From NCBI RefSeq assembly GCF_029869215.1, contig NZ_JARWPM010000131.1, positions 1-42,211 on the forward strand: a stretch of 42,211 nt of DNA. The letters are read 5' to 3'. Of the stretch, positions 8,722 to 17,098 are shown one piece after another. Position 1 is the stretch's first letter, and each line of letters starts with the position of its first letter. Position numbers and translations under genes: made by a program. This DNA is from Nocardia carnea (GTDB lineage Bacteria > Actinomycetota > Actinomycetes > Mycobacteriales > Mycobacteriaceae). The notes beneath the pieces were generated by a model. It had not been told where the DNA came from. It ran no database searches and saw only the letters and a list, made by a program, of their open reading frames with translations.

Positions 8722-9531
8722 ATGGGCACCCAGGTGCCGCCGCGCGGCTTCCAGATGATCGGTGCGGCCGTGGACGCATGCCGCTCGATATTCGTCACGC
8801 ACCGGCCCTCGTCGGTGTTGCCGCGCTCGAAGCTGCTGTGGCACAGCGGTTTCAACCGAAATCTCGTTGTCGCCGCGATCCAGCGGGAAGCTGTCGATGT
8901 GGTCGCCGTGGTGCTGGTCGATCCCGAGGGGGAGCCGTTACCGGCCTGGCTACCCGGCGCCCACCTCGATGTCTTCCTGCCCTCCGGCCGGCAGCGGCAG
9001 TACTCGCTGTGCGGCGATCCGCGCGACCGATCCGCCTATCGGATCGCCGTCCGGCTCATGCCGCACGGCAACGGCGGATCGATCGAAATTCACGAAAACC
9101 TGCGCAGCGGCGACTTTCTCAGAGTCCACGGACCCAGCCACACCTACCCGTTCGTCGACGCCGACGACTACCTTTTCATCGCGGGCGGTATGGGTATCAC
9201 CGCTCTCCTCCCCATGGCGCGTGCGGCGGGTCGCCGCGGCACACTCGTCTACACCGGCCGCTCGGCGGAATCCATGCCATTCCTCGACCAGGTGCCGAAC
9301 GCGATCGTCCGGCCCGACGACGAGTTCGGCAGCCCGGACATGGCAGACCTGCTCGCCCGGGCCCGCCCGGGCACCGCGGTCTACGTATGCGGACCCCCAC
9401 CGATGCTGGAAGCCGCTGTGCGCACCCTGCCACGGACGAACCCGGCATGCACCCTGCACCTCGAACGCCATCCAGCGGCCCGCCCGACCTCGCGGCAGCA
9501 CGGTACCGAACCCCGCACCCACAAGCCCTGA
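8722..9531 (+). CDS. PDR/VanB-type flavoprotein oxidoreductase lacking the 2Fe-2S domain
   Basis: About 269 residues. The N-terminal ferredoxin-reductase beta-barrel carries the flavin-binding RQYSLCGDP (about residues 92-100). The NAD domain has FIAGGMGITALLP and YVCGPPPML. This order is typical of phthalate dioxygenase reductase / vanillate demethylase reductase. Those proteins normally continue with a C-terminal plant-type 2Fe-2S ferredoxin domain of about 80 residues. Here the frame stops soon after CTLHLERHP, with a short basic tail. The enzyme would take electrons from NADH to FMN, but the partner must be a separate ferredoxin or another acceptor. The start at ATG 8722 keeps the MIGAAVDACRSIF segment seen in actinobacterial relatives (from memory); ATG 8755 is an alternative. 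Confidence 0.8.
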   Translation: MGTQVPPRGFQMIGAAVDACRSIFVTHRPSSVLPRSKLLWHSGFNRNLVVAAIQREAVDVVAVVLVDPEGEPLPAWLPGAHLDVFLPSGRQRQYSLCGDPRDRSAYRIAVRLMPHGNGGSIEIHENLRSGDFLRVHGPSHTYPFVDADDYLFIAGGMGITALLPMARAAGRRGTLVYTGRSAESMPFLDQVPNAIVRPDDEFGSPDMADLLARARPGTAVYVCGPPPMLEAAVRTLPRTNPACTLHLERHPAARPTSRQHGTEPRTHKP

Positions 9532-9689
9532 ATCCGCGAAGGGTGCGACCGGACGGCCCTGGATGACGAGCAGGTGACCGGGTGTGACCTGGCCGTTCGG
9601 CGGGTGGTGGCCGATCTGTGGCATGCTGGAGAGCGAGCACGGGTTGTTGAAGTGATTGCCCGGCTCGCAACAGGAAGTAAAACAATAGT

Positions 9690-9893
9690 ATGTCGCAAGG
9701 CAGTGTGAAGTGGTTCAACGGCGAAAAGGGCTTCGGGTTCATCGCGCAAGACGGTGGCGGCCCTGACGTTTTCGTCCACTACTCCGCGATTTCCGGCTCC
9801 GGCTTCAAAACCCTCGACGAGGGACAGCGCGTCGAGTTCGATATCGAGCAGGGCCAGAAGGGCCCGCAGGCTCAGAGCGTCCGCGCGATCTAG
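9690..9893 (+). CDS. cspA: Cold-shock protein, CspA family
   Basis: This 67-residue single cold-shock domain has RNP1 (KGFGFIAQ) and RNP2 (VFVHYSAI) intact. It binds single-stranded RNA/DNA and acts as an RNA chaperone. AGGAAG at 9672-9677 is a ribosome-binding site at a rather long spacing of 12. A long upstream stretch (9532-9689) without a gene could form the structured 5' leader common in csp mRNAs. An intrinsic terminator follows at 9910. Confidence 0.95.
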   Translation: MSQGSVKWFNGEKGFGFIAQDGGGPDVFVHYSAISGSGFKTLDEGQRVEFDIEQGQKGPQAQSVRAI

Positions 9894-10459
9894 CAGCCGA
9901 CCAACACAGAAACCCGCGCCACGGCGCGGGTTTCTTGCTTTGCGGGCAGCGGCGAACGGCTCCCCCGGTGAGTTCGTGCGGCCGAATCACACGGGGTGAA
10001 ACTCAAAGCCACTCGCAACCGGTGCGGAGGAATGGCCCGTGAAAGCTCGAGCGGCCGCCGGATATCTTGCTGGTGGATCATCGCCTCTACCAGCGCCACC
10101 CGCCCGCCGAATCCAGCGGTCAAGCCGGTCGGCTGGAGATTCATGCGGAGGAGGCCGGCCAGCTGCGTGGGAGTGCAATTCGCATACTGCGCCGCTCCCG
10201 CCGCGTTGATCGCTTCGAGCAATCGCCCCTGGACGAGGTGTGCCGCAGCGCGCGTCGGCGTCAGCTGCCCGTACGCGAGTACATGCGCCGCGACCTCGCG
10301 CACTCTCCAGGAGCCGCACAGGCTCGGCTGGTCCCACTGGTCCTCCGACAAGCTTCCGACCAGGTCGGCGAGCTCTTCCCGCTCATCTCTCGCCAGCGCA
10401 TCGATATCCACTGCACGAGTGAAACACCGAGAACGGAGCATCGTGAACTCGGCGAACAC
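9890..10459 (-). pseudogene. Truncated maleylpyruvate-isomerase/DinB-like protein
   Basis: The first ~153 residues match the actinobacterial maleylpyruvate isomerase N-terminal / DinB-like family. LARDEREELADLVGSL, LCGSWRVREVAAHVL and the metal-site segment EAMIHQQDIRRPLEL are recognisable. After ALSF (about position 9997) the sequence becomes composition-driven, reads through the cold-shock terminator in antisense, and overlaps the cold-shock gene end by four bases. The expected C-terminal core is missing, so the gene was cut by a deletion or frameshift. Metal-binding histidines may survive, so a short folded product cannot be excluded. ATG 10441 is an alternative start. Confidence 0.65.
9910..9936 (+). 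terminator. Intrinsic terminator of the cold-shock gene
   Basis: A stem of 11 bp (AAACCCGCGCC / GGCGCGGGTTT) with a 2-base loop continues into TTTCTTGCTT. The A/T flanks make it bidirectional, so it could also stop transcription arriving from the minus-strand DinB-like remnant. Confidence 0.88.
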
Positions 10460-10670
10460 TCGACCCGGATGCCTGGACCCCTTTTTACTTCACGTCAGGG
10501 CTGCGCGGCTCGATCGGCGTTCGGGGTTGATATTCGGAGATACCGCCTGTCGCGAAACGCAGCGAATTCCGACCATGCATGAGTGCGGCGTTTCACGATT
10601 CCAGCTCGCTGACGGCCCGCCACTCACGATCCGGCCGCGCGCCACCGATTCGCTCGGCCGGCCGGACTGT

Positions 10671-11546
10671 TCAGGCTTCCCTGCCGCTGAGGACTCGGTC
10701 GAGGAAGGGGCGGAGTACTGCGACACATTCCTCGAATGCGGTCTCGAGGACCCAGTGTCCTGCCTCGAGTAGGTGTAGTTCTGCTTCGGGGAGATCACGG
10801 AGGTACGCGCGGGCGGACTCCTCGGGCATGTATCTGTCTTGCGGGCCCCACAGCAGGAGCGTGGGCGGCCGGTGATCACGCAGGTAGGCCTGGTACCGGG
10901 GGAACCAGGCGAGGTTGTCGCGGAGGCCGGCGATGACCCGCACCGCGATATCGCGCCGGCGATCGGTCATCAGATGCCAATGCAGCTCCCACATGTCCGG
11001 TGGGATCCGCTCGGCCAGCTCTGCACCGACATCGTTGAGAATTTCTTCACGAAAGCCGTCAGAGCTCACCGCGGTTTGAATGGCAGCGAGGTTCTCGAGC
11101 GACGGATCATCCCAATAGCGTTGCAATAGAGCATATCTGGGGCCCAGCGTATCGCGATAGATATCGCCGTTGCTGATAACGAGCGCAGCGATGCGCTCGG
11201 GATGCGCAATCGCGTAGCGCAGCCCGATCTGCGAGCCGAAGTCGTGTAACCACAGCGCGTGCCGATCCACACCCAACGTTTCCGTGAAGGCCGAAAGCCA
11301 TCGGGCGTATCCGTCGAAATCGTAGGCGAAGTCCTCGGGATCGGCGGTGTAGCCACAGCCGGGGAAATCGGGCGCGATCAGTCGCCAGCGATCGGCCAGG
11401 GCAGGGAGAAGTCGGCGATAGGCGAACGAGGAAGCCGGATAGCCGTGCGGAAGGAGAAGCACCGGCGCATCGGGGGAACCGGCCTCCCGATAGAAAGTAT
11501 CGATCCCGTCGACGCTGATTCGCCGATGACAAGTGTGATCGGACAT
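10671..11546 (-). CDS. Alpha/beta hydrolase, epoxide hydrolase / haloalkane dehalogenase-like
   Basis: This 291-residue alpha/beta hydrolase has the oxyanion motif HGYP. The nucleophile elbow is LHDFGSQIG, with Asp rather than Ser. A late acid lies in WGPQDRYM, and the catalytic His is in LEAGHWV. An Asp nucleophile points to epoxide hydrolases or haloalkane dehalogenases rather than esterases. The start ATG 11546 opens MSDHTCHRRISVDGI, the natural beginning of the fold; a longer upstream frame is spurious. The gene is separated by 211 bp from the DinB-like remnant and is divergent from the MarR-like remnant. The substrate cannot be predicted. Confidence 0.82.
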   Translation of the reverse strand: MSDHTCHRRISVDGIDTFYREAGSPDAPVLLLPHGYPASSFAYRRLLPALADRWRLIAPDFPGCGYTADPEDFAYDFDGYARWLSAFTETLGVDRHALWLHDFGSQIGLRYAIAHPERIAALVISNGDIYRDTLGPRYALLQRYWDDPSLENLAAIQTAVSSDGFREEILNDVGAELAERIPPDMWELHWHLMTDRRRDIAVRVIAGLRDNLAWFPRYQAYLRDHRPPTLLLWGPQDRYMPEESARAYLRDLPEAELHLLEAGHWVLETAFEECVAVLRPFLDRVLSGREA

Positions 11547-11657
11547 GCCCGCACGATAGGCGCAGGGGCTGACAACCTGCCGACAGACACCGTGGGTCAT
11601 TCGTACGACACCCGCATCGGGGTAGACCGGACCCGCCCACCGTGTTATGCATGAGTC

Positions 11658-11960
11658 ATGCATGAGATGTGGCCGGCGGATCTGTTCGGGCCGGGAGCCT
11701 TGGCGGTCACCGAGGTAATGCTCGAACGGGAGGCCGAGGACACCGGCATGGCCGCCCGCGGCGAGGAGTTGGGTCATGTTCTCGACCCGCTCGACGCTTC
11801 CGAGCGGCAGACCCTGGTGTTACTACCGGACAAGCTGCTGACCGGTCGGTACTCCGATATCGGCAGCGCCGATCTGCCGTACCGGCTCTGTGATCGTCGA
11901 TCGTGCCCGATCGGCGCACCGGTCACGGCCGGCCGAGCCGAACGGGACCGGGCCGGATGA
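11658..11960 (+). pseudogene. MarR-family regulator remnant
   Basis: A 100-residue frame whose second half resembles the end of MarR regulators: LDASERQTLVLLPDKLL (dimerisation helix), then LPYRLCDRRSCPIGAPV, like the Cys-containing tail RxCDxxxCPI seen in some actinobacterial MarR proteins. The DNA-binding winged helix that should precede this is absent, and the first 45 residues do not look like a domain. The stop overlaps the EamA start (ATGA 11957-11960), so it was probably the first gene of a regulator-transporter operon. It may have decayed or may be a short regulator I cannot place. Confidence 0.45.
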
Positions 11961-12787
11961 CGGCGGGCGCGGCGCTGGCTCTGGCCTCCGCGGCCGCCTA
12001 CGGTGTTTCCGATTTCGCCGGTGGGCTGCTCGCGCGACGAATCGATCTACGTGTGGTCGCCGTACTTGGCCAGCTCGGCGGGCTGGTCGTGGCACTGGCC
12101 GCGGCGCCGCTGTTCCCCGGCCGGTGGGATGAGGAAAGCATGCTCTGGGGCGTGCTCTCCGGCCTGGGCACCGGTACGGGCATGCTGTTCCTCTTCCGGG
12201 GCCTCAGCCGTGGCGCCATGAGCATCGTCGTACCGGTCAGCGCTGTCACCGGTGTGGCGTTACCGGTGCTGGCCGGGGTGCTGTGGCTCGGCGAACGCCC
12301 GGCGGCGTTGTCCTGGGCCGGGGTGGCCGTGGCGATTCCGGCTCTGTGGCTGGTGTCTCGTGCTGGTGGTGACGCCGACGGCACATCGGCGGGCACCGGT
12401 GACGCGCTGGTCGCGGGGGTCGGCATCGCGGTGCAGTATCTTGCGCTGGCGCAGAGCGATCCGGTCGCGGGGATATGGCCGGTGGTCGCCGGGCGGGTGG
12501 CGGCGATCCTCGCTCTGCTGCCGCTGTTGAGCGGTACCCGCGAGCGGCCGCGCTCCGACATCCTGGCGTGGTCGCTCGCGGCCGGCGCCGCTGCGGCGAT
12601 AGCCCTGATCTGCTACCTCCTTGCCGGCCGAGAACAACTGGTGGTGATCGCGGTGGTGCTGTCCTCGCTGTATCCGGTCATCCCGGTAGTGCTCGGACTG
12701 GTGGTGCTCGGTGAGAAGCTCACCCGGGTGAGAGCTACCGGGCTGATCATCGCGATGCTCGCGGTAGGACTGCTCGTGATCGGCTGA
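11957..12787 (+). CDS. EamA/DMT-family transporter
   Basis: A 276-residue very hydrophobic protein with about ten transmembrane helices in two repeats. Each EamA half is recognisable: LALASAAAYGVSDFAGGLLAR opens the first repeat and the end of the second reads VVLGLVVLGEKLTRVRATG. These inner-membrane carriers move metabolites or drugs; the substrate is not predictable. ATG 11957 overlaps the preceding MarR-like stop by 4 bp, so translation is coupled. Confidence 0.88.
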   Translation: MTAGAALALASAAAYGVSDFAGGLLARRIDLRVVAVLGQLGGLVVALAAAPLFPGRWDEESMLWGVLSGLGTGTGMLFLFRGLSRGAMSIVVPVSAVTGVALPVLAGVLWLGERPAALSWAGVAVAIPALWLVSRAGGDADGTSAGTGDALVAGVGIAVQYLALAQSDPVAGIWPVVAGRVAAILALLPLLSGTRERPRSDILAWSLAAGAAAAIALICYLLAGREQLVVIAVVLSSLYPVIPVVLGLVVLGEKLTRVRATGLIIAMLAVGLLVIG

Positions 12788-12894
12788 AGCGCCCACTCAC
12801 GCACTGCGACAGCAACCTCGACCGGCCCGCTGGTCCCATCCCTGTGGGCTACCGCCCGGCAGAATGCGGGCACACCGCGAACGCCGCCGAGACA

Positions 12895-12932
12895 GCAGAA
12901 AAAACCTCCCACCGGCAATCGGGTGGGAGGTT
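12895..12932 (-). terminator. Terminator downstream of tRNA-Ser(CGA)
   Basis: On the minus strand an 11-bp stem (AACCTCCCACC / GGTGGGAGGTT) is followed by a T6 run (A run at 12899-12904 on the plus strand). It begins two bases after the encoded CCA of the tRNA and is a strong intrinsic terminator. Confidence 0.9.
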
Positions 12933-12933
12933 G

Positions 12934-13024
12934 TGGCGGTGGCGGAGGGATTTGAACCCTCGGAGGGGGGTTACCCCTCACACGCTTTCGAGGCGTGCTC
13001 CTTAGGCCGCTCGGACACGCCACC
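12934..13024 (-). tRNA. tRNA-Ser (anticodon CGA)
   Basis: Read on the minus strand, the acceptor stem GGTGGCG (13024-13018) pairs with CGCCACC (complement of 12938-12944). G73 and an encoded CCA (12937-12934) follow. The anticodon loop CTCGAAA gives CGA. The long variable arm (GAGGGGTAACCCCCCTC) is typical of serine tRNAs, and the T loop GGTTCAAATCC is intact. Confidence 0.97.
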
Positions 13025-13080
13025 GCCCGTTACGATACCGGACCGGCGGCCTATCCTCTAAATCGGGCCTCGACCTGGGG

Positions 13081-13554
13081 TTACGCGCGCGGCTCACGCT
13101 GGGATCGGAAGAAGGTATCGAGGACCGCCGCGCATTCGGCTTCCAGGATTCCGCCGCGCACCTGCGGGCGGTGATTGAGGCGGCGGTCGCGGACCACATC
13201 CCACAGCGACCCCACCGCCCCTGTCTTCGGCTCCCACGCACCGAACAGCAGCCGGTCCACACGCGCCGCGACGAGGGCACCGGCGCACATCGTGCACGGT
13301 TCGAGGGTCACCGCCAGAGTGGTGCCGGTGAGGCGCCAGCCGTCGCCGTGTACCGCGGCGGCGCGGCGCAGGGCCAAGACCTCCGCGTGTGCGGTGGGGT
13401 CGCCGGTGGCTTCGCGGGCGTTGGTGGCGCGGGCGAGCTCCCGGCCCCGGCTGTCGAACACCACCGCGCCCACGGGAACATCGCGTGGATCGGCGGTGCG
13501 GGCGGCGGCGAGCGCCGCCCGCACCATCTCGGTATCGGAGAGCGGGCCGCTCAC
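13081..13554 (-). CDS. tadA: tRNA adenosine(34) deaminase TadA
   Basis: This 157-residue zinc deaminase converts A34 to inosine in tRNA-Arg(ACG). The zinc ligands and catalytic Glu are visible in TAHAEVLAL (HAE) and LEPCTMCAGAL (PCxxC). The start is GTG 13554, overlapping the stop of the upstream associated gene by 4 bp (GTGA). The pair, followed by divergent tyrA, matches the order I recall for M. tuberculosis Rv3752c-Rv3753c-Rv3754. Confidence 0.95.
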   Translation of the reverse strand: MSGPLSDTEMVRAALAAARTADPRDVPVGAVVFDSRGRELARATNAREATGDPTAHAEVLALRRAAAVHGDGWRLTGTTLAVTLEPCTMCAGALVAARVDRLLFGAWEPKTGAVGSLWDVVRDRRLNHRPQVRGGILEAECAAVLDTFFRSQREPRA

Positions 13555-14090
13555 CTCTGCATTTTGTCCAGCACCGCGGAGAATTCCGAGGCGAAGCCGA
13601 GCCGCTCGGCGATCATCGCGAGCTGCTCGTCGGGATAGAGGTCGGTTTCGGCGAGGATCACGCTGAACACCGGCTCCGGCAGACCCAGATCGGCGAGGAT
13701 GCCGAGGTCACCCTCCTCCCACGGTTCGGTGTCGTCCAGATCGTCGGGGTCGATATCGGGGATCTCGATATGCAGTTCCTCCAGAACGTCGGCCGCGATG
13801 TCGTAGTCGATCGCGGCGGTCGCATCCGACACCAGCAGGCGGGTGCCGCTGGGAGCGGGCCGGACCACGACGAAGAATTCGTCGTCGACGTCCAGGAGTC
13901 CGAAAACCGCCCCGGAGGAACGGAGTGCCTTCAGCTCGTTCTCCGCGGCGGACAATGTGGTGAGCGCGGCCGGTGTCAGCGGACTGCATTTCCATGTACC
14001 GTCTTCCCGGACAACGGCCACCGCGAACCCCTCGACGTCGTCGTAATCGTCCGACGTCGCCCTGTTCGTGCCCGAGCGCTGTGCTGCCAT
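13551..14090 (-). CDS. tRNA adenosine deaminase-associated protein (Rv3753c-like)
   Basis: A 179-residue acidic cytosolic protein of the actinobacterial family always found next to tadA. It opens with a weakly conserved tail, then DVEGFAVAVVREDGTWKC. A very acidic segment (DIDPDDLDDTEPWEEGD) follows, and it ends in DEQLAMIAERLGFASEF. Its role is unknown; strict linkage and translational coupling to tadA suggest help in tRNA editing or TadA stability (inference). The start ATG 14090 fits; longer upstream frames are spurious and run antisense to tyrA. Confidence 0.85.
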   Translation of the reverse strand: MAAQRSGTNRATSDDYDDVEGFAVAVVREDGTWKCSPLTPAALTTLSAAENELKALRSSGAVFGLLDVDDEFFVVVRPAPSGTRLLVSDATAAIDYDIAADVLEELHIEIPDIDPDDLDDTEPWEEGDLGILADLGLPEPVFSVILAETDLYPDEQLAMIAERLGFASEFSAVLDKMQR

Positions 14091-14148
14091 GGGCGCAACG
14101 GTAGTCGGCTGGAGGCCGTTAGATGAACTCGTATGCGAATCTGTTCCG

Positions 14149-15117
14149 GTGACTGCTGACGACCATATGGCGCTCTGTGTTCTCGGGACGGGTTTGATCG
14201 GCGGATCACTGCTGCGTGCGGTGTCCGCGGCCGGATACACCGCGTGGGGATACAACCGCTCGGCCCCGGGCGTGGCGGCCGCCCAGAGCGCCGGATTCGA
14301 CGTAACCGGCGACCTGGAATCGGTACTGCGCCGAGCCGCCGGAACCGGCGCGCTGATCGTGGTGGCGGTGCCGATGCCGGCGGTGAACCCGATGCTGGAC
14401 GCCATCGCGCAGTACGCGCCGCAATGCCCGCTGACCGACGTGGTGAGTGTGAAATCCCCGGTCGCGGCGGCCGTACGGCGGTACGGCCTGGAGGAACGGT
14501 ATGTGGGCGGGCATCCGATGGCGGGCACGGCCGAGTCGGGCTGGCAGGCAACCGATCCCGATCTGTTCCGCGATGCCGCGTGGGCTGTGGGGGTGGATCC
14601 CGGCACCGATCCAGAGGTCTGGACACGGGTGACGCGGCTGGCACTGGACTGCGGGGCGGTAGTGGTCCCGGTGATCGCCTCCGAACACGATCGCGCCGTC
14701 GCCCGCATCTCACATCTGCCGCATGTACTGGCCGAGGCGCTGGCGGTGGCCGGGGCGCGGGGCGGTGACCTCGCGCTCGGGCTGGCCGCGGGATCCTTCC
14801 GCGACGGCACCCGGGTCGCGGCGACCGCACCCGAACTGGTGCGCGCGATCTGCGAACCGAACGCCGATGCCCTACTGGCGGTGCTCGACGAAACACTCAC
14901 CGCACTCACCGAGGTCCGCGAGGCACTGAGCGCGCACACCTCCCTCGCCGAGCTGACCACAGCGGGGCACACCGCCCGGCAGCGATACGAAACCGCGCGA
15001 CGCTGGGAGATCACCGATATCGAGCCGGGAGCGCCCGGCTGGCTGGAGCAACTGCAGGAAGCAGGCCGGGCGGGTGGAGTGATCACCCGCCTCGGCCCGC
15101 CCGCGCCCGGTCGGTAA
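14149..15117 (+). CDS. tyrA: Prephenate dehydrogenase
   Basis: This 322-residue NAD(P)-dependent enzyme of tyrosine synthesis oxidatively decarboxylates prephenate (or arogenate). The N-terminal Rossmann motif LGTGLIGGSLLRA sits about residues 11-23. The active-site GGHPMAGTAESGW is intact, and a helical dimerisation domain follows. GTG 14149 is chosen because the cofactor fold starts right after it; an in-frame ATG at 14068 would add residues that overlap the divergent gene's start. It is divergent from the tadA pair. Confidence 0.9.
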   Translation: MTADDHMALCVLGTGLIGGSLLRAVSAAGYTAWGYNRSAPGVAAAQSAGFDVTGDLESVLRRAAGTGALIVVAVPMPAVNPMLDAIAQYAPQCPLTDVVSVKSPVAAAVRRYGLEERYVGGHPMAGTAESGWQATDPDLFRDAAWAVGVDPGTDPEVWTRVTRLALDCGAVVVPVIASEHDRAVARISHLPHVLAEALAVAGARGGDLALGLAAGSFRDGTRVAATAPELVRAICEPNADALLAVLDETLTALTEVREALSAHTSLAELTTAGHTARQRYETARRWEITDIEPGAPGWLEQLQEAGRAGGVITRLGPPAPGR

Positions 15118-15298
15118 CCGCGCCCCGGCACCCGCTGGACACCGAGCCACCGCGGCATGCCCGTCGACGGAGCCGATCGGTATCGGGCGGCCGTGCCCAG
15201 GCGACGGCCCGGATCCGGCGATTTCTCATCCCGCGGAACCAGGCGAAGACGTCCGGGCATATCCGGGACAGACACCCGGTGCCGCCCCGGAGTAGAGG
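15118..15298. other. Convergent intergenic region without gene
   Basis: These 181 bp lie between the tyrA stop and the end of the glycolipid-binding-like gene. I see no ORF with coding character, tRNA or convincing terminator here. Confidence 0.5.
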
Positions 15299-15913
15299 CT
15301 AGATCCGGGCGGCCAGGCCTGGATAGTCGAGGACGAAACCGTCGGGGTCGACGGTGAGGGTGGCGCTGGAGACCGGTGAGAGCACGCTGATCCCGTCGCC
15401 CGCGCTGCTGTAGGTGAGATCGGCTTCTTGCACCGACAGGTCCGGCAGGCCGACGTAGACCACCGGTACCTGCACATCCTCCATCGCGTGCTGCAGACCG
15501 AACCGGCGGATCGGCAGAGTGTTGAAGAACGGGCTGAGCACCACATCGGCGTCCAGCGCACCGCCGAATGCCGACCGGATGTGGACGTCGGTGGCGTCGA
15601 TGAGCCAGTAGTTCTCCTCGTCGCGCGCGATCGACGCGTGCCGCTCCCCGGCCGCGGTGGTGCTGCGCAGCGACAGCCGTCTGGTCGCCCCGTTCTCGTC
15701 GGTGACCAGGTCGTAGGAGGCGCTGAACGCGGGATGCTCCCCGCAGCCCCCGCCGATGATCCGCCCACTCGCCCGGACCCGGTTACCGTTCAGCGTTACC
15801 CGGACCGATTCCATGCGCGAGTGGTCGTGCGAGCGCCAAGTGAGCACAGCGGGCCACCGCACCGGCTCCGGCGCGGTGCCCGGACCAGGGGTTTCATCGC
15901 TCGATTCCGTCAC
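15299..15913 (-). CDS. Putative glycolipid-binding domain protein (PF06475-like)
   Basis: About 204 residues, no signal peptide or membrane helix. The pattern of beta strands (VLTWRSHDHSRMESVRV, SASYDLVTDENG, YWLIDATDVHIRSAF, SPFFNTLPIRRFGL, LTYSSAGDGI) resembles the DUF1089 / putative glycolipid-binding family. These form a beta-clam fold and are of unknown function. The start is taken as GTG 15913 (VTESSDE), since the upstream extension has no family character. In M. tuberculosis the corresponding locus next to tyrA (Rv3755c) may be the orthologue, from memory. Confidence 0.65.
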   Translation of the reverse strand: MTESSDETPGPGTAPEPVRWPAVLTWRSHDHSRMESVRVTLNGNRVRASGRIIGGGCGEHPAFSASYDLVTDENGATRRLSLRSTTAAGERHASIARDEENYWLIDATDVHIRSAFGGALDADVVLSPFFNTLPIRRFGLQHAMEDVQVPVVYVGLPDLSVQEADLTYSSAGDGISVLSPVSSATLTVDPDGFVLDYPGLAARI

Positions 15914-16012
15914 GTGTCCACCGTACGCAACCGACCGGCCGACGCAGCCGCAGATTCCGGTCGTGCCGGGGAAGGCCACCTCATCTGCCCGGCTGCCGGG
16001 CCCCAGCGGCGA

Positions 16013-16615
16013 TCAGTGTGAACCGGCACGCCGCCGGTCGACCGCGGTGGCAAAGTCCGGGTGCGCTGACACAATCAGGTGATCGGTGGTATCCGATAAC
16101 CAGACGTCCGCGAAGTAGCCGGACCTCGTCCACGCAATAACGGCCACAGCCAGCGCAACAGGAAAACATCCCGGGACAGCCGCTAGACCCAGCGGTATAT
16201 AGAGCTGTTCGACGCCGAGAACGATCGCGGCCGCCAGTGCCGCGCCCGTGAGTACGACCGCAAGCAACGCCAGCAGCGCGATTCGCCTGCTCCTAACGAT
16301 CTCGCGCAAGCAGAGCTCACAGGCCGGGTACTCGAACCGCACACGCGCCTGGAATCCGTAATTCCGCTGCGGCCGCGCGGGTAGCGTAATCGACCTGAGG
16401 AACACTCGTAGGGTCGGCAGCTCGGACCCCGGCATCCCCATTGAATTCACCACGAAAGGCCGGCTTTCGACGGACGGCAGGCCGTGCTCACTGCACACAT
16501 CGGGGAACTTCTCGACGAGGATCAATTCCAGCGGAGCCGCTGAGAAGGCCGGTATACGGTCCGTATCCACTTCGGTCTCGAACAGCACCTGGGGCCGCCC
16601 GGTCACTGCAGCCAC
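16013..16615 (-). CDS. Membrane protein with CxxH/CxxC pair, type VII island
   Basis: Not recognised as a named family. The 200-residue protein has a cytosolic-looking N-terminal half, two adjacent transmembrane helices (about 111-135 and 139-163) and a short C-terminal tail. C41-x2-H44 and C99-x2-C102 could form a zinc site ahead of the first helix. The GTG start at 16615 overlaps the upstream gene by 13 bp, so it is the last gene of the four-gene operon that starts with the WXG100-like gene at 18150. GC is lower than in the flanks. It may anchor or help secretion of the island's substrates, but this is inference. Confidence 0.7.
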   Translation of the reverse strand: MAAVTGRPQVLFETEVDTDRIPAFSAAPLELILVEKFPDVCSEHGLPSVESRPFVVNSMGMPGSELPTLRVFLRSITLPARPQRNYGFQARVRFEYPACELCLREIVRSRRIALLALLAVVLTGAALAAAIVLGVEQLYIPLGLAAVPGCFPVALAVAVIAWTRSGYFADVWLSDTTDHLIVSAHPDFATAVDRRRAGSH

Positions 16616-17097
16616 CCGTTCTTCCGACGCTCGCTGAAGTAGATATCGTCCTCGTCGGGCTCGTCGGGGGTGACGATCTGGTCCTTGTATGACCTCCGTC
16701 GTCCCGTAAGTGCGGTAGCGGCCGGGGCCGGTTGCGGCTCGGCCGGTGGTGCCGGCGGCGGTCCGGGTGGCCGAGGCGCCACAAACCGCTGCGCCGGCTG
16801 ATCGCGGAGTTGGTCGAGCTGGGCCTGTCCCTGGGCGGCGAACCGCTGCCGTTCTTCCTCGGGCATATCCGCGAACTGCTGCATGGCCGCAGGCATGGTC
16901 CGGTCGAGGACCACATTGAATGCATCGCTGCGCATCAATTCGCGGGCGCTGCCGCGGCCGTCGAGGATGGCGCGGATCTGATTCTTCAGCTGCGGATCCG
17001 TCGTGCCGGCCATGATGACCTGGAGGGCCTTGGAGAGTTGGCGCGACACCGCGACGTCGCCCCGTGCAAGGTCGTGTATCGGTTCGGGGGTGGTCAC
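16603..17097 (-). CDS. Hypothetical Pro-rich cytosolic protein, type VII island
   Basis: A 164-residue protein of no recognised family. Residues 1-95 are predicted helical (VSRQLSKALQVIMAG, MPEEERQRFAAQGQ). A proline-rich linker covers about 109-127, and the tail is acidic (PDEPDEDDIYFSERR). There is no membrane segment. GTG start 17097 follows the stop of the WXG-containing gene by one base, so the genes are co-translated. It could be a chaperone or accessory for the upstream secreted pair (inference). Confidence 0.65.
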   Translation of the reverse strand: MTTPEPIHDLARGDVAVSRQLSKALQVIMAGTTDPQLKNQIRAILDGRGSARELMRSDAFNVVLDRTMPAAMQQFADMPEEERQRFAAQGQAQLDQLRDQPAQRFVAPRPPGPPPAPPAEPQPAPAATALTGRRRSYKDQIVTPDEPDEDDIYFSERRKNGWLQ

Positions 17098-17098
17098 C

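Noticed and set aside
9532..9689. A riboswitch before the cold-shock gene.
   Set aside because: There is a long leader with weak inverted repeats, but no recognised riboswitch consensus. Leaders of this length are usual for csp genes.
14091..15275. Extension of the tadA-associated frame upstream to 15275 (574 codons).
   Set aside because: The added 395 residues are Ser/Arg/Pro-rich shadow of tyrA. The conserved protein starts near 14090.
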